This document shows positions 35,922-45,713 of a stretch of DNA of 64,000 nt, piece after piece; position 1 is the first letter of the stretch; the number at the start of each line of letters is the position of its first letter. The stretch is from Marinobacter pelagius. Its GTDB lineage: Bacteria; Pseudomonadota; Gammaproteobacteria; Pseudomonadales; Oleiphilaceae. The stretch covers positions 1 to 64,000 of the forward strand of contig NZ_QNRO01000018.1 of the NCBI RefSeq assembly GCF_003315345.1, read 5' to 3'. The position numbers and the translations under genes were made by a program. The notes beneath the pieces were generated by a model. The model searched no databases, was not told the DNA's origin, and saw only the letters and a list, made by a program, of their open reading frames with translations.

Positions 35922-36977
35922 TCAGTCCACCAGCCCGGTGCGGCGGGCTTCGTTGATGGGTGGCAAGGTATTCATAGGCCACCTGGGAACGGCCACGATA
36001 CGCTCGCCATCCTGTTGACCCGCCAGCATTCGCTGGGCCCCGGCATAGGCAATCATGGCGCCATTATCGGTACAGAACTCCGGACGGGCGTAGAACACGT
36101 GGGCCTTGAGTTTCCGGGCCATTTTCTCGAGGCCGGCCCGCAGGCGCTTGTTGGCACTGACACCACCGGCGATCACCAGGCGCCTACAACCGGTCTGCTC
36201 CAGCGCCCGGCGGCATTTGATGGTCAGGGTATCCACCACCGCCGCCTCGAACGCCAGGGCGATGTCGGCTTTGACCTGCTCTGAAAATTCCCCGGCATCA
36301 ATGGCGGCGTTCACCGTATTGAGGGTATAGGTCTTGAGCCCGCTGAAACTGAAGTCCAGGCCCGGCCGATCGGTCATCGGACGGGGGAAGCGATAACGGT
36401 CAGGTATCCCCTTCTCGGCCAGGGCGGCGACACGGGGACCACCCGGGTAATCCAGGCCCAGCATCTTGGCGGTCTTGTCAAAGGCCTCGCCGGCGGCATC
36501 ATCCACCGATTCACCAAGCATCTCATACTCACCGATTCCATCGACCCGGACCAGCTGGGTATGGCCACCGGAGACCAGCAACGCCACGAACGGGAACGCC
36601 GGCGGGTTATCCTCCAGCATCGGTGCCAGCAGGTGCCCCTCCATGTGATGGACACCCAGTACCGGCACACCCAGGGCAAAGCCCAGAGCATGGGCCACCG
36701 AGCCACCCACCATCAGCGCACCTACCAGTCCGGGTCCGGCAGTATAGGCAATGCCGTCGATATCCTTGCGGGTGCAACCGGCGTCCGCGATCACCTGGTC
36801 ACACAGGGGCAGCAGCTTGCGGACATGGTCCCGGGACGCCAGTTCCGGGACGACACCGCCGTAGTCCGCATGCATGTCGATCTGGCTGAACAGGGCATGG
36901 GCCAGCAGGCCCTTGTCGGTGTCGAACAGGGCCACGCCGGTTTCGTCACAGGAGGTTTCAATACCGAGAATGAGCAT
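35922..36977 (-). CDS. tsaD: tRNA N6-threonylcarbamoyladenosine transferase
   Basis: Catalytic subunit of the t6A machinery that modifies A37 of ANN-decoding tRNAs. ATG 36977 (start [14 protein letters not shown]) gives 351 residues; longer frames upstream are not family-like. The ASKHA-fold metal ligands are in [10 protein letters not shown] and [10 protein letters not shown]. Divergent from rpsU, as in Pseudomonas and E. coli. Confidence 0.97.
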   Translation of the reverse strand: MLILGIETSCDETGVALFDTDKGLLAHALFSQIDMHADYGGVVPELASRDHVRKLLPLCDQVIADAGCTRKDIDGIAYTAGPGLVGALMVGGSVAHALGFALGVPVLGVHHMEGHLLAPMLEDNPPAFPFVALLVSGGHTQLVRVDGIGEYEMLGESVDDAAGEAFDKTAKMLGLDYPGGPRVAALAEKGIPDRYRFPRPMTDRPGLDFSFSGLKTYTLNTVNAAIDAGEFSEQVKADIALAFEAAVVDTLTIKCRRALEQTGCRRLVIAGGVSANKRLRAGLEKMARKLKAHVFYARPEFCTDNGAMIAYAGAQRMLAGQQDGERIVAVPRWPMNTLPPINEARRTGLVD

Positions 36978-37067
36978 AGAGTCAGGCCGCATCAGGTTGC
37001 CGTGAATGAGAACGGAGCGCATTTTAGCAGAAACCCGAAACCGGCAGGCAGTTTCATCGAACAAACA

Positions 37068-37097
37068 TTGACCTTGGCATCGTCCAGGGGCTATCAT
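37068..37097 (+). promoter_or_regulatory. promoter of the rpsU-dnaG-rpoD operon
   Basis: TTGACC (37068-37073), an 18-bp spacer and TATCAT (37092-37097), each one mismatch from consensus. Start is expected near 37104, giving an rpsU leader of about 110 nt containing a CCGCAC...GTGCGG hairpin (37153-37174). Confidence 0.65.
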
Positions 37098-37214
37098 TGC
37101 CGCCCTAAATTATGCACTGGTCGAGTTTTAGCCAATCTGACCAGGTATCGAGCCGCACAGGCATGGCCGTGCGGAGCAAATCAAAACCGAATCTATCAGG
37201 TAGGTGATTTTCGA

Positions 37215-37430
37215 ATGCCAGCTGTTAAAGTGAAAGAGAATGAACCGTTTGACGTAGCACTGCGTCGCTTCAAGCGTTCCTGCGAAAAGGCCGGTGTACT
37301 GTCTGAAGTGCGTCGTCGTGAGCACTACGAGAAGCCGACCGCTGTTCGCAAGCGCAAAGCAGCCGCTGCCGTTAAGCGTCATCTCAAGAAGCTTCAGCGG
37401 GAACAGCGCAAGTTCGAGCGTCTGTACTAA
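37215..37430 (+). CDS. rpsU: 30S ribosomal protein S21
   Basis: Small ribosomal subunit protein near the anti-Shine-Dalgarno region. 71 residues, highly basic, starting [13 protein letters not shown] and ending FERLY as in all gammaproteobacteria. A longer frame passes through it, but ATG 37215 with AGGTGA upstream is the real start. First gene of the macromolecular-synthesis operon rpsU-dnaG-rpoD. Confidence 0.98.
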   Translation: MPAVKVKENEPFDVALRRFKRSCEKAGVLSEVRRREHYEKPTAVRKRKAAAAVKRHLKKLQREQRKFERLY

Positions 37431-37500
37431 GCTACAGCCAGACGCCGCTTGACTGCAAAGCACTGATTGCCTGTCAGCAACAGGCTGCACAGAGCGATTC

Positions 37501-37536
37501 AAAATGCCGCCGAGGCCTGGCTTCGGCGGCATTTTT
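37501..37536 (+). terminator. intrinsic terminator between rpsU and dnaG
   Basis: AAATGCCGCCGA-type left arm (37502-37513) pairs with TCGGCGGCATTT (37523-37534) across a 9-nt loop and ends in T residues (37532-37536). In E. coli a leaky terminator at this same place makes rpsU more abundant than dnaG and rpoD; the same logic fits here. Confidence 0.9.
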
Positions 37537-37593
37537 GGCTATGGCCAACATCTGAAGTACCGGCACTGACGAGCCGGCAGACCTGGAGTCTCC

Positions 37594-39324
37594 ATGAGTG
37601 GACTGATCCCTCAACGCTTCGTTGAAGACCTGCTGGACCGCATTGACCTTGCGGAACTGATCGGGTCCCGGATCACCCTCAAGAAAGCCGGCGCCAACTA
37701 CAAGGCCTGCTGTCCCTTCCACGATGAAAAAACACCATCCTTCAACGTGAGACCGGACAAGGGTTTCTATCACTGCTTCGGCTGTGGCGCCCATGGCGAC
37801 GCCATCAGTTTTGTACGGGAATTCGAAGGCCTGGGCTTTACCGAGGCGGTGGAAGAGCTCGCCAAGCGGGCCGGACTGGAAGTGCCTTACGACCGGGCGG
37901 CGCGGCAGGAAATGCAGCAGGCCCGGACCCTGACTGACGCGCTCGACTTCGCCAACCAGTTCTACCGTAATGCCCTGCGTAGCCCCGCCGGCAACTATGC
38001 CCTGGACTACCTCAAGCAGCGCGGGCTGGATGACGTGATCATCGAACGCTACCAGCTGGGCTACGCCCCCGGTACCGGGACGGCACTTTACGACGCGGCA
38101 GCCCAGGACCTGAAAGGCCCCTTGATCGAGACCGGCACGGTTTCGGACCGTTACGGGCGCCCGAGAGACCTGTTCCGCAACCGGGTGATGTTCCCGATCC
38201 GCAACACCCGGGGCCGGACCGTGGCGTTTGGCGGGCGGACCCTGGGGGATGACAAGGCCAAGTACATCAACTCGCCGGAGTCGGATGTTTTCCACAAGAG
38301 CCGGGAGATCTACGGGCTGTTCGAGGCTCGCCAGGCCATCCGCCAGCTGGACAAGCTCCTGGTGGTGGAGGGCTACATGGATGTCATCGCCCTGGCCCAG
38401 TACGGCATCGATTACGCCGTTGCCACCCTTGGCACCGCCACCAACCAGGACAGCCTGCAGGCACTGCTGAAACAGGTGCGGCATGTGGTGTTCTGCTTTG
38501 ACGGTGACAACGCGGGCTTCCGGGCCGCGGACCGGGCCATGGAGAATGCCCTGGAACTGATGGCGGACGGGCTGCATCTGCAGTTCCTGATGCTGCCGGA
38601 GGGCGAGGACCCGGATACGCTGATTCGCAAGGAAGGTACCGAAGCGTTCCAGAAACGGATCGAGAGCGCCACGCCCTTGTCCCGCTATCTGTTTGACCGG
38701 CAGGGCGAGGGGCTGGACCTGCAGTTGCCGGAGCATCGCGGAGAATTGCGAGCACGGGTTGAACCGCTACTGAACAAAATGCCCCGCAGCACCCTCCGGG
38801 ATGCCATGTGGCATGAAATGCTGCGCCTGTGCGGAGGCCGAAACCAGTGGCAGAACCGTCAGCCGCAGCAACGGGGCAAATGGCGCAATGGCGAGTACCG
38901 GGACCGGCCGACCGAAGAGCGGGTGGACGTCAAACTCAACAAGGACAGCACGCTCTGCCTGGCACTGGTGGAAGCACCGGAACTGGCCACCGAGGTCAGC
39001 GAACTGGCCCGACAATCGCGGCAGTTTCCCCAGGCAATGGGGCTGGCCACCTGGATCATGGAAAAGGGGATCCGGGACCGCCGCAAGCTGACAGGTGCGC
39101 TGGCGCTGGACCAACAGGCCAGAGACCGGTTCTACCATCTGTTTGATGGCATCGAACACATTCCCTCACGGGAAAGCACGCTGGCCTCGGCCCGCGAGCT
39201 GATCAGTCCGAGCGAGGAAACCTCGCGCCAGCAGAGATTGGCTACACTGCTGAGGAACTTTGCGAACCTCTCTGCCGAGGAACGCAACGAGCTTCGGGAG
39301 CTCAGCGGCGGTACTCAGGAATAA
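37594..39324 (+). CDS. dnaG: DNA primase
   Basis: Makes RNA primers for replication. The CHC2 zinc domain is visible (CPFHDEKTPSF...FHCFGCG pattern at about 40-64, here YHCFGCGAHG), followed by the RNA-polymerase core with TOPRIM motifs EGYMDVIA (about 265) and FDGDNAGFRAA. A C-terminal DnaB-binding domain ends the 576-residue protein. It lies downstream of the leaky rpsU terminator and upstream of rpoD. Confidence 0.97.
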   Translation: MSGLIPQRFVEDLLDRIDLAELIGSRITLKKAGANYKACCPFHDEKTPSFNVRPDKGFYHCFGCGAHGDAISFVREFEGLGFTEAVEELAKRAGLEVPYDRAARQEMQQARTLTDALDFANQFYRNALRSPAGNYALDYLKQRGLDDVIIERYQLGYAPGTGTALYDAAAQDLKGPLIETGTVSDRYGRPRDLFRNRVMFPIRNTRGRTVAFGGRTLGDDKAKYINSPESDVFHKSREIYGLFEARQAIRQLDKLLVVEGYMDVIALAQYGIDYAVATLGTATNQDSLQALLKQVRHVVFCFDGDNAGFRAADRAMENALELMADGLHLQFLMLPEGEDPDTLIRKEGTEAFQKRIESATPLSRYLFDRQGEGLDLQLPEHRGELRARVEPLLNKMPRSTLRDAMWHEMLRLCGGRNQWQNRQPQQRGKWRNGEYRDRPTEERVDVKLNKDSTLCLALVEAPELATEVSELARQSRQFPQAMGLATWIMEKGIRDRRKLTGALALDQQARDRFYHLFDGIEHIPSRESTLASARELISPSEETSRQQRLATLLRNFANLSAEERNELRELSGGTQE

Positions 39325-39391
39325 CCGCACTTGAAACTTAACCGATTGGCCACAATCTAAACAGTCGGTGGCAGAGCAACCACGTGACAGC

Positions 39392-39397
39392 TATAAT
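39392..39397 (+). promoter_or_regulatory. internal -10 element ahead of rpoD
   Basis: A perfect TATAAT at 39392-39397, about 45 bp before the rpoD start, with no good -35 box at 16-18 bp. Internal rpoD promoters are known in E. coli. A T-rich stretch follows. Confidence 0.4.
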
Positions 39398-39443
39398 GGC
39401 TGTTTAACTTTTTTCCTTTTAAAAGCGAGTTCACAGGGTGTCT

Positions 39444-41300
39444 ATGTCAGGCAATTCGCAAAAATCACGTTTGAAAGACCTCATTGCACGAGGCAAGGAA
39501 CAAGGTTACCTGACTTACGCCGAGGTAAACGACCACCTCCCGGAAGACATCGCCGACCCCGATCAGGTCGAAGACATCATCCGCATGATTAACGACATGG
39601 GTATCCAGGTGTGCGAGGAAACTCCCGACGCCGATACCCTGTTGATGACCGAAGGTGATTCCACCGCCGACGAAGCCGCCGCAGCCGAAGCCGCCGCCGC
39701 ACTCGCCGCCGTGGAAACCGACGCCGGCCGCACCACCGATCCCGTCCGCATGTACATGCGAGAAATGGGCACCGTGGAACTGCTGACCCGCGAAGGCGAG
39801 ATCGTTATTGCCAAGCGCATCGAAGAAGGTATCCGGGATGTCATGGCCGCCGTGGCCCACTTCCCCGGCACCGCCGGCACAGTCATTCAGGCCTACGACC
39901 GCATCATCGAGAACGAAGGCCGCATCAGCGACATCGTTACCGGCTTTCTGGATCCGGATGACGCCGAGCCGTTCATGGGCGAGGAGCCCGCGGCACCGGA
40001 GGAAACCAGCACCGAAGACACGGATTCCGACGATTCCGATGACGACGACAGCTCCAGCGATGATGACAACGATAACGGCCCGGATCCGGAAGAGACCCGC
40101 CTGCGTTTCGAGCTGCTGAGAGAGAAACTGGACGCCGCCAACATGGCGCTGGAGAAGTATGGCCGTTCCGACAAGAAAACCCAGGACGCCCTGAACGAGC
40201 TCGGGCAGGTTTTCGCGCCATTCAAGCTGGCCAACAAGGCTTTCGAGGAGCTGGTCAACGTTGTTCGCTCCACCAACGATCTGGTGCGTGAGAACGAGCG
40301 CGCCATCATGCAGATCTGTGTGCGCGACTGCAAAATGCCGCGCAAGGACTTCATCAAGTCCTTCCCCGGCAACGAGGTCAACCTGGACTGGGCGGACAAA
40401 ATCGCCAAGAGCAAGAAGCCATACGCTGCCGCCATCGGCGAGCGCCTGGACGAAATCGTTCGGCTGCAAAAGCGCATCCATAACGTCCAGACCGAAGTGG
40501 ACCTGGACGTAGCCGACATCAAGGAAATCAACCGCCGCGTTTCCATCGGTGAAGCCAAGGCTCGCCGCGCCAAGAAGGAAATGGTCGAGGCCAACCTGCG
40601 TCTGGTTATCTCCATCGCCAAAAAGTACACCAATCGTGGCCTGCAGTTCCTGGACCTCATCCAGGAAGGCAACATCGGCCTGATGAAGGCAGTGGACAAG
40701 TTTGAATACCGTCGTGGCTACAAGTTCTCTACTTACGCCACCTGGTGGATCCGGCAGGCCATCACCCGCTCTATCGCGGACCAGGCCCGCACCATCCGGA
40801 TTCCGGTGCACATGATCGAGACCATCAACAAGCTCAACCGTATCTCGCGGCAGATGCTGCAGGAGATGGGCCGTGAGCCGACGCCGGAAGAGCTGGGCGA
40901 GCGCATGGACATGCCGGAAGACAAGATCCGCAAGGTCCTGAAAATTGCCAAGGAACCGATCTCGATGGAAACCCCGATCGGTGACGACGAAGACAGCCAT
41001 CTGGGCGACTTCATCGAGGACATCCAGGCCCTCTCCCCAGTGGACTCCGCCACCGCAGAAGGTCTGCGTGAAGCCACCCGCTCCGTGCTGGCCGGCCTCA
41101 CCGCCCGGGAGTCCAAGGTACTGCGCATGCGCTTCGGTATCGAGATGAATACCGACCACACGCTGGAAGAAGTCGGCAAACAGTTTGACGTCACCCGCGA
41201 GCGGATCCGTCAGATCGAGGCGAAGGCCCTGCGCAAACTGCGCCACCCGTCACGCTCCGATCACCTGCGCGGCTTTATTGACGACCAGGGTAACGGATAA
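39444..41300 (+). CDS. rpoD: primary sigma factor sigma70 (RpoD)
   Basis: Housekeeping sigma factor (618 residues from ATG 39444; GTG 39438 would add two). Region 1.1 (1-75), region 1.2 starting at [12 protein letters not shown] (about 95), a non-conserved insert with a very acidic low-complexity tract (about 190-215, mostly D/E/S), then regions 2 to 4: [15 protein letters not shown] in region 2.3/2.4 (parts [10 protein letters not shown]) and [16 protein letters not shown] in region 4.2. Third gene of the operon. Confidence 0.98.
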   Translation: MSGNSQKSRLKDLIARGKEQGYLTYAEVNDHLPEDIADPDQVEDIIRMINDMGIQVCEETPDADTLLMTEGDSTADEAAAAEAAAALAAVETDAGRTTDPVRMYMREMGTVELLTREGEIVIAKRIEEGIRDVMAAVAHFPGTAGTVIQAYDRIIENEGRISDIVTGFLDPDDAEPFMGEEPAAPEETSTEDTDSDDSDDDDSSSDDDNDNGPDPEETRLRFELLREKLDAANMALEKYGRSDKKTQDALNELGQVFAPFKLANKAFEELVNVVRSTNDLVRENERAIMQICVRDCKMPRKDFIKSFPGNEVNLDWADKIAKSKKPYAAAIGERLDEIVRLQKRIHNVQTEVDLDVADIKEINRRVSIGEAKARRAKKEMVEANLRLVISIAKKYTNRGLQFLDLIQEGNIGLMKAVDKFEYRRGYKFSTYATWWIRQAITRSIADQARTIRIPVHMIETINKLNRISRQMLQEMGREPTPEELGERMDMPEDKIRKVLKIAKEPISMETPIGDDEDSHLGDFIEDIQALSPVDSATAEGLREATRSVLAGLTARESKVLRMRFGIEMNTDHTLEEVGKQFDVTRERIRQIEAKALRKLRHPSRSDHLRGFIDDQGNG

Positions 41301-41313
41301 GCTCCACAACAGT

Positions 41314-41351
41314 AGCGGGCGCCACACCTCACCGGTATAATGGCGCCCGCT
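41314..41351 (+). terminator. hairpin after rpoD
   Basis: AGCGGGCGCCA (41314-41324) and TGGCGCCCGCT (41341-41351), an 11-bp perfect stem with a 16-nt loop. The T-run after it is weak (CTGTTT). The loop contains TATAAT (41336-41341), which may be the -10 of the tRNA promoter, so the same DNA could end rpoD and start the tRNA. Confidence 0.6.
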
Positions 41352-41396
41352 CTGTTTCCCCATCCGGAAACATCTCTCCAGAAAGCATTTCTGCAC

Positions 41397-41473
<77 letters not shown>

Positions 41474-41838
41474 CTCCTTTCAGTCGCGCCGGACCTCATC
41501 GGACTATTCCAGCCAGAAATCACAGATTTCTGTCGCTTCGCAGGGCGAAAGCTATGCTTCCGCTTCATCCTGTTTCGCCCAGCTGGGCCCACCATTACCC
41601 CTCCCCCGATACGATTCTCACCTGAACTTGTGCAATACCTATCTTTATCGACTAATTTTAAAGTGACCGGAGCACATCGCCGACCGATGGCCGACGACAG
41701 GCAGGAATTACCGGCCAAGGCTCGCTCGACACCGCGTCGAGCTTGACAAGAACCGTCCCCAGAGCCAGGAAATTGGATCGCTGATCGTAATTCCCCGAGG
41801 GAACAGATGAAGTCGTCAAAGACCCATGGAGAGGCATC
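41474..41838 (+). other. structured non-coding segment after the tRNA
   Basis: No gene is supported here. It holds CAGAAATC-ACA-GATTTCTG (41514-41532, perfect 8-bp hairpin), GGGCGAAA (41543-41550) paired with TTTCGCCC (41573-41580), and a second copy of the tRNA 3' end (41579-41594). The rest (41595-41838) is lower in GC with no clear promoter, apart from a TTGACA near 41743 without a good -10. Confidence 0.6.
41579..41594 (+). repeat. duplicated 3' end of tRNA-Ile2 (att-like direct repeat)
   Basis: CCAGCTGGGCCCACCA here is identical to the last 16 bases of the tRNA at 41458-41473, 121 bp upstream. Such tRNA 3'-end direct repeats mark integrase attachment sites, but no integrase gene is present, so this would be a scar or a tRNA remnant. 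Confidence 0.6.
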
Positions 41839-43125
41839 ATGAGGAGCATACTCGGCACCTTTCAGACCCTATTAACCCTTCTTTTCTTTGCTTTCGTTCT
41901 CAGCGCCTGTGGTGGGGGTGGGAGCGGGAGTCAATCTGTGACTGTGGAATCAACGGAGGATATTTCCCTTACCATAACCCCTGACAACCTGGAACTGGCA
42001 CTTAACCAGAGTGCCACGGTAAAGGCGATTGCCACTTTGGCAAAGACTGGAACAACAGCTGATGTATCGGATCAGGTTAACTGGAGCTCGGATAATATCG
42101 CCATCGCTTCAATTACAAGATCCGGCAAGACAGTTACGGTCACCCCTCAAAACGGAGGATCGACCCGCATTACCGCTGAACTTGACGGCATTTCAGCTAC
42201 TGCCTCCGTAACCATTGGCAACCCGTTGACCAAGATCGTCACTGATCCACCGAGCAAGAGCATCAACGATGGCTCGCTTACGGAAATCAGGGCAACAGGC
42301 ACCTTCAGTGATGGAACCTCAAAGAACATAACAAACACTGTGACATGGACTTCAAACGACGAGACGATAGCGACAGTGGACAAAGGGCAGGTATCTGCGC
42401 TCAAACCAGGTGAAGTAACCATATCCGCAATTGCAGGGTCGGTATCAGGTAGCACGCAGCTTACTATAGCTGCCGCACCATATGCTCCGGGTAGAATGGA
42501 AATTGAAATTACGCCCAATGCTATTTTGGAGGATGAAGCGGCCAACGCATCTGTTCTGGCTAGGGTATTTGCCAACGATGAAAACAATGACTTATTGACC
42601 TCTTACACTGTGGTTTTCTCAGAACAAACTGGCTCTGTGAACTTCACGCAAGGGGAAATTACGATCGATAGCAACAACCCGCAAGCTGAAACCGAAGCCA
42701 AATCCACACTGGCTGGTGAATACATGGTTTCTGCCGCCGTCCCCGACACAACTGCGAGGGCGCAAGGTACTTTGAATGTGGTATCCAGCTTTTCCGAGGT
42801 TGTCATCATTGATTCATTCACTGCAGAAATTCTTACCAATAAAGAAACATCTTTTGATATAGAGACTGGGAGCAAATTCACGGCAGCAATCCTCAACACC
42901 AGCAATCGCAGCTTTAACCTCCTAAGGGCAGAGCTCGTTAATGGCCAAAACGTTCTAGATACAGCCGACCTTTCCGGAACCTCATTGGGTGAGGGGGGCT
43001 CAACCAGGATAGAGGCCGTTCTGGATAATCCAATTCAGGATGAGGGTGTAAGACTGGTTTTTCACCTTAACGACCCAGTTACAACACGTCAATTTACAGT
43101 CGAAAAGCAATTCACTTCACCTTGA
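41839..43125 (+). CDS. Ig-like (BIG2-type) lipoprotein
   Basis: Exported lipoprotein of 428 residues with signal peptide and lipobox (VLSAC, lipidated Cys24) then a Gly/Ser linker. Two bacterial Ig-like BIG2 domains are recognisable (about 37-125 and 127-210: SSDNIAIASITRSGK, TWTSNDETIATVDKG). A less clear beta-rich C-terminal half may hold further Ig-like folds. GC content and codon use are lower than in flanking housekeeping genes (many AAT, ATA, TTA codons). Start ATG 41839 has GGAGAGG upstream. Probably a surface or adhesin-like protein acquired horizontally. Confidence 0.8.
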   Translation: MRSILGTFQTLLTLLFFAFVLSACGGGGSGSQSVTVESTEDISLTITPDNLELALNQSATVKAIATLAKTGTTADVSDQVNWSSDNIAIASITRSGKTVTVTPQNGGSTRITAELDGISATASVTIGNPLTKIVTDPPSKSINDGSLTEIRATGTFSDGTSKNITNTVTWTSNDETIATVDKGQVSALKPGEVTISAIAGSVSGSTQLTIAAAPYAPGRMEIEITPNAILEDEAANASVLARVFANDENNDLLTSYTVVFSEQTGSVNFTQGEITIDSNNPQAETEAKSTLAGEYMVSAAVPDTTARAQGTLNVVSSFSEVVIIDSFTAEILTNKETSFDIETGSKFTAAILNTSNRSFNLLRAELVNGQNVLDTADLSGTSLGEGGSTRIEAVLDNPIQDEGVRLVFHLNDPVTTRQFTVEKQFTSP

Positions 43126-43178
43126 GTGACCTGATTGAAGAAGTGTTCCCGAAGGAACTGTCAATTTATCTGACACTA

Positions 43179-43211
43179 GAAAGCCCGCTGCGATCAACGC
43201 AGCGGGCTTTC
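43179..43211. terminator. strong bidirectional intrinsic terminator
   Basis: GAAAGCCCGCTGCG (43179-43192), a 5-nt loop (ATCAA) and CGCAGCGGGCTTTC (43198-43211): a perfect 14-bp stem followed by TCTATTTTA. It separates the Ig-like lipoprotein from the convergent PEP-CTERM gene. Confidence 0.92.
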
Positions 43212-43245
43212 TCTATTTTACCTTTCCTATCAACTTATCTGGCGG

Positions 43246-43920
43246 TCAACTGGCTTTAACTCTACGAATTGCTAAAGCAAGAAGCCCCAATCCTAGCAAT
43301 CCAAGCGTCCCTGGTTCAGGTACGGATACCGTTGTTGTACCGCTATATGACTTGTCGCTGCCTTCACAATCATCGGCATCGCCGGGAAGGAGATCGTCGC
43401 CTGTGCACAGAACTTGGGAGCGTATTGCAACCAAACCAAAATCACTCAAACCCAACTCGAAGTCAGCGGTGCTCCAGCTGAACGTTTGTTGTAAATCGGC
43501 GCCACCTGTTTCACCCAGTCGAAAGACCAGTTCCCATAGCCCGTTAGGTTCATCAGGAACAATAAGACTCCCTCCCGGGCCTCCGTTTAAATTACAACCT
43601 GTATCGCAGGAATCATCCGAAGTATTGGTAGCGTATAATTCGACACCACCCGAATCCTGAATCAGATCTACATCGCCGACAGTGTTATCTCCGAGATCAA
43701 TGAAAAGACCAAGCGGGTCGGCATTCCAGGGATCCACTGTCAGGTTGTAGTTAAACCGCCCCCCTACTTCATCATGCTCTACAGTAAAGATGTAATTTCC
43801 GACGGCTCCATCATCCGGCAGCCAAGTATCATACGTAATCATCCCTGCCTGAGCCGCGCCGGCACCCGCAAGGCACCCCGCAGCAAGCAGTGATGGCAAG
43901 AACCTTCCTTTGAATTTCAT
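43246..43920 (-). CDS. PEP-CTERM sorting-signal exported protein
   Basis: Exported protein of 224 residues. A signal peptide (1-25, ending AAQA) is followed by a beta-rich mature region containing a DSGGVELYATNTSDDSCDTGC segment with two close cysteines. It ends with the PEP-CTERM tripartite signal: VPEPGTLGLLGLGLLALAIRR (shown in part: VPEPGTLGLLG), a hydrophobic helix and a basic tail. Exosortase should process it, but no exosortase gene lies in the window. Function otherwise unknown; GC is low, like the preceding lipoprotein. Confidence 0.85.
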   Translation of the reverse strand: MKFKGRFLPSLLAAGCLAGAGAAQAGMITYDTWLPDDGAVGNYIFTVEHDEVGGRFNYNLTVDPWNADPLGLFIDLGDNTVGDVDLIQDSGGVELYATNTSDDSCDTGCNLNGGPGGSLIVPDEPNGLWELVFRLGETGGADLQQTFSWSTADFELGLSDFGLVAIRSQVLCTGDDLLPGDADDCEGSDKSYSGTTTVSVPEPGTLGLLGLGLLALAIRRVKAS

Positions 43921-44361
43921 ATTACTTCCCTCCGTTTTACCACATGCAGTCCCGATAGAGGGATCAACTCCTCCACCACCAAGAACTGCACAGCCACTTT
44001 CTCTTCAGATATCAGCAAGAGGCGAGCCAAAAAGAAAAAACCCATATTTGCCAGCTGGTTACGAGTGGAGAGAAAAGCCTCTTCGGAGTAAGTCGTAAAA
44101 TTTTTCGACATCGCGTCACGGCCCCTTACATTCCGTGACAATTGAAGATTTAACAATCGACCAAACACTGGTAAGAGCTTGTAGTGGCGGCAATTTTACG
44201 CCCTCCAAGCATATACGTGGTTCTACAGACAATGATCTGTGTCAAAAAAGCCAAAGTCCCGAAAAGACAAGCCACATACACTGCAACCCTGAACCAACGT
44301 GGCGCCACCTTCAGGAAGCACCGGCGCACGGACAAAAACAACGAGATAACGGAGTGTATCA
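43921..44361. other. low-GC intergenic region
   Basis: About 440 bp with no supported gene. A short minus-strand frame of 83 codons crosses it but lacks a ribosome site, family features and normal codon use. A small palindrome ACAGA-N6-TCTGT (44225-44240) and a GGAG before 44362 (ribosome site of the next gene) are the only features seen. Confidence 0.5.
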
Positions 44362-45699
44362 ATGGTAACCACCCCCCGGTTTTCAGTACGGGCCATGTCC
44401 CTTGCAGTTGCTGCGGTTTCCGCAGGCGTTTCACTGTCCGCCACTGCCAGCATGGGCAACCTCGGCACTACCTACGGTGTAATGCCGGTTGACGTTGCCA
44501 CCGCCCAGTCCCTCTCCATGTTCAACGACCAGGTGTCCGCCACCTACTACAACCCGGCGTACCTGACCAAGGACACCCGCGGTGAACTGACGGCGGGCAT
44601 CCTGCATGCGGAACAGGAGCTGCGTTCCGCCAATCCCAACGCGGACGGCGATGTCCTCTCCAATTCCCCGAGCCAGCATGTGCTGATCGGCATGAAGACG
44701 AATCTGGGCTCCCTGACCCGCTTTGATCATCCGATCTATCTCGGTTTCATTGCCGGCGTGGAGAAGTACGGCAAGGAAATGCTGGCGTTCAGCTCTGAAA
44801 CCACCGAAACGGGCCAGTTCCTGCAGTACGGCAAGGAGCCGCTGTTCCTGAATATCGGCGGCGCCACACCAATCTGGCGTGGGATCTCTGCCGGGGCATC
44901 GGTTCGGGTGACCCTGGATGCGACTGCCAACCTGGATGCCGTCTCTACCCTGGGTGGCGAGACCAGCCGGGAGCGGCTCTCGGTCAACGCCGAGCCGGCG
45001 ATGAAGACGATTCTGGGCACAAATATCGACCTGGGCAGCACCTTCTGCCCGGAGAGCGACTGTTTCCTGGATGGCTGGGAATCCGCGCTTATCTACCGGA
45101 CCAAGTCCTCTGCCTCGACCACGATTGATTCCAACATCGTCGTCACCCAGACGATTCCGGAGCCGGGCCTGAGCCTTGCGGTGTCCACCATTGATTCCTT
45201 CCAGCCGGAAACCTACGGCATCGGCACCCAGTACCAGGGCGAGAACTGGCGCGTCGGCGGCAGCATCGAGCAACAGAACTGGTCCGAGCTGGAAGAGGAA
45301 TTCGCCGACGACAGCATCAAGGACCAGGGTTCGGTGCCGGCGGCCAGCCGGATTGAGTTTGACGACATCCTGATTCCGCGTATCGGCGGCGAGTACCAGC
45401 TCAACAAGAACTTCGCCCTGCGCGGCGGGGTCGCCTACGAGGAATCCCCCCTCAAATCCACCCGCAATCCCGAGATCAACTACCTCGACACCGACAAGAT
45501 CGTGATCGGCCTCGGCATCAGCGCCACCTACGACCGCACCCGCCTGCTGGCCTACCCGGTCCGGCTGGACCTGGGCTACCAGTACCAGCAGCTGCAGGAG
45601 CGTGATTTCACCCTGGTGGATTACGACGGCAACGAGACCGACGTGACCGCCGATGGCGATGTCCACGTGGTCAGCGGCTCCATCACCCTGAAGTTCTGA
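44362..45699 (+). CDS. FadL/OmpP1-like outer-membrane porin
   Basis: Outer-membrane beta-barrel protein (445 residues) of the FadL/aromatic-hydrocarbon porin type. Signal peptide to about residue 30 (LSATA-S). The N-terminal plug shows the NPAYLT motif (residues about 64-69) typical of the family, and the C-terminus ends SGSITLKF with a terminal Phe as in barrels. It would move hydrophobic substrates (fatty acids or hydrocarbons) across the outer membrane. GGAG precedes ATG 44362. The large lipoprotein gene follows after 14 bp, so the two are an operon. Confidence 0.85.
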   Translation: MVTTPRFSVRAMSLAVAAVSAGVSLSATASMGNLGTTYGVMPVDVATAQSLSMFNDQVSATYYNPAYLTKDTRGELTAGILHAEQELRSANPNADGDVLSNSPSQHVLIGMKTNLGSLTRFDHPIYLGFIAGVEKYGKEMLAFSSETTETGQFLQYGKEPLFLNIGGATPIWRGISAGASVRVTLDATANLDAVSTLGGETSRERLSVNAEPAMKTILGTNIDLGSTFCPESDCFLDGWESALIYRTKSSASTTIDSNIVVTQTIPEPGLSLAVSTIDSFQPETYGIGTQYQGENWRVGGSIEQQNWSELEEEFADDSIKDQGSVPAASRIEFDDILIPRIGGEYQLNKNFALRGGVAYEESPLKSTRNPEINYLDTDKIVIGLGISATYDRTRLLAYPVRLDLGYQYQQLQERDFTLVDYDGNETDVTADGDVHVVSGSITLKF

Positions 45700-45713
45700 G
45701 GAGAGGATCAGCC

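Noticed and set aside
37474..38736. 420-codon minus-strand frame opposite dnaG
   Set aside because: Shadow of dnaG; no domain and composition follows the primase codons.
39465..41246. 593-codon minus-strand frame opposite rpoD
   Set aside because: Mirrors conserved sigma70 codons; no independent start signal or domain.
43917..44168. 83-codon minus-strand frame before the PEP-CTERM gene
   Set aside because: No ribosome site, no family features, and poor codon use; treated as intergenic.
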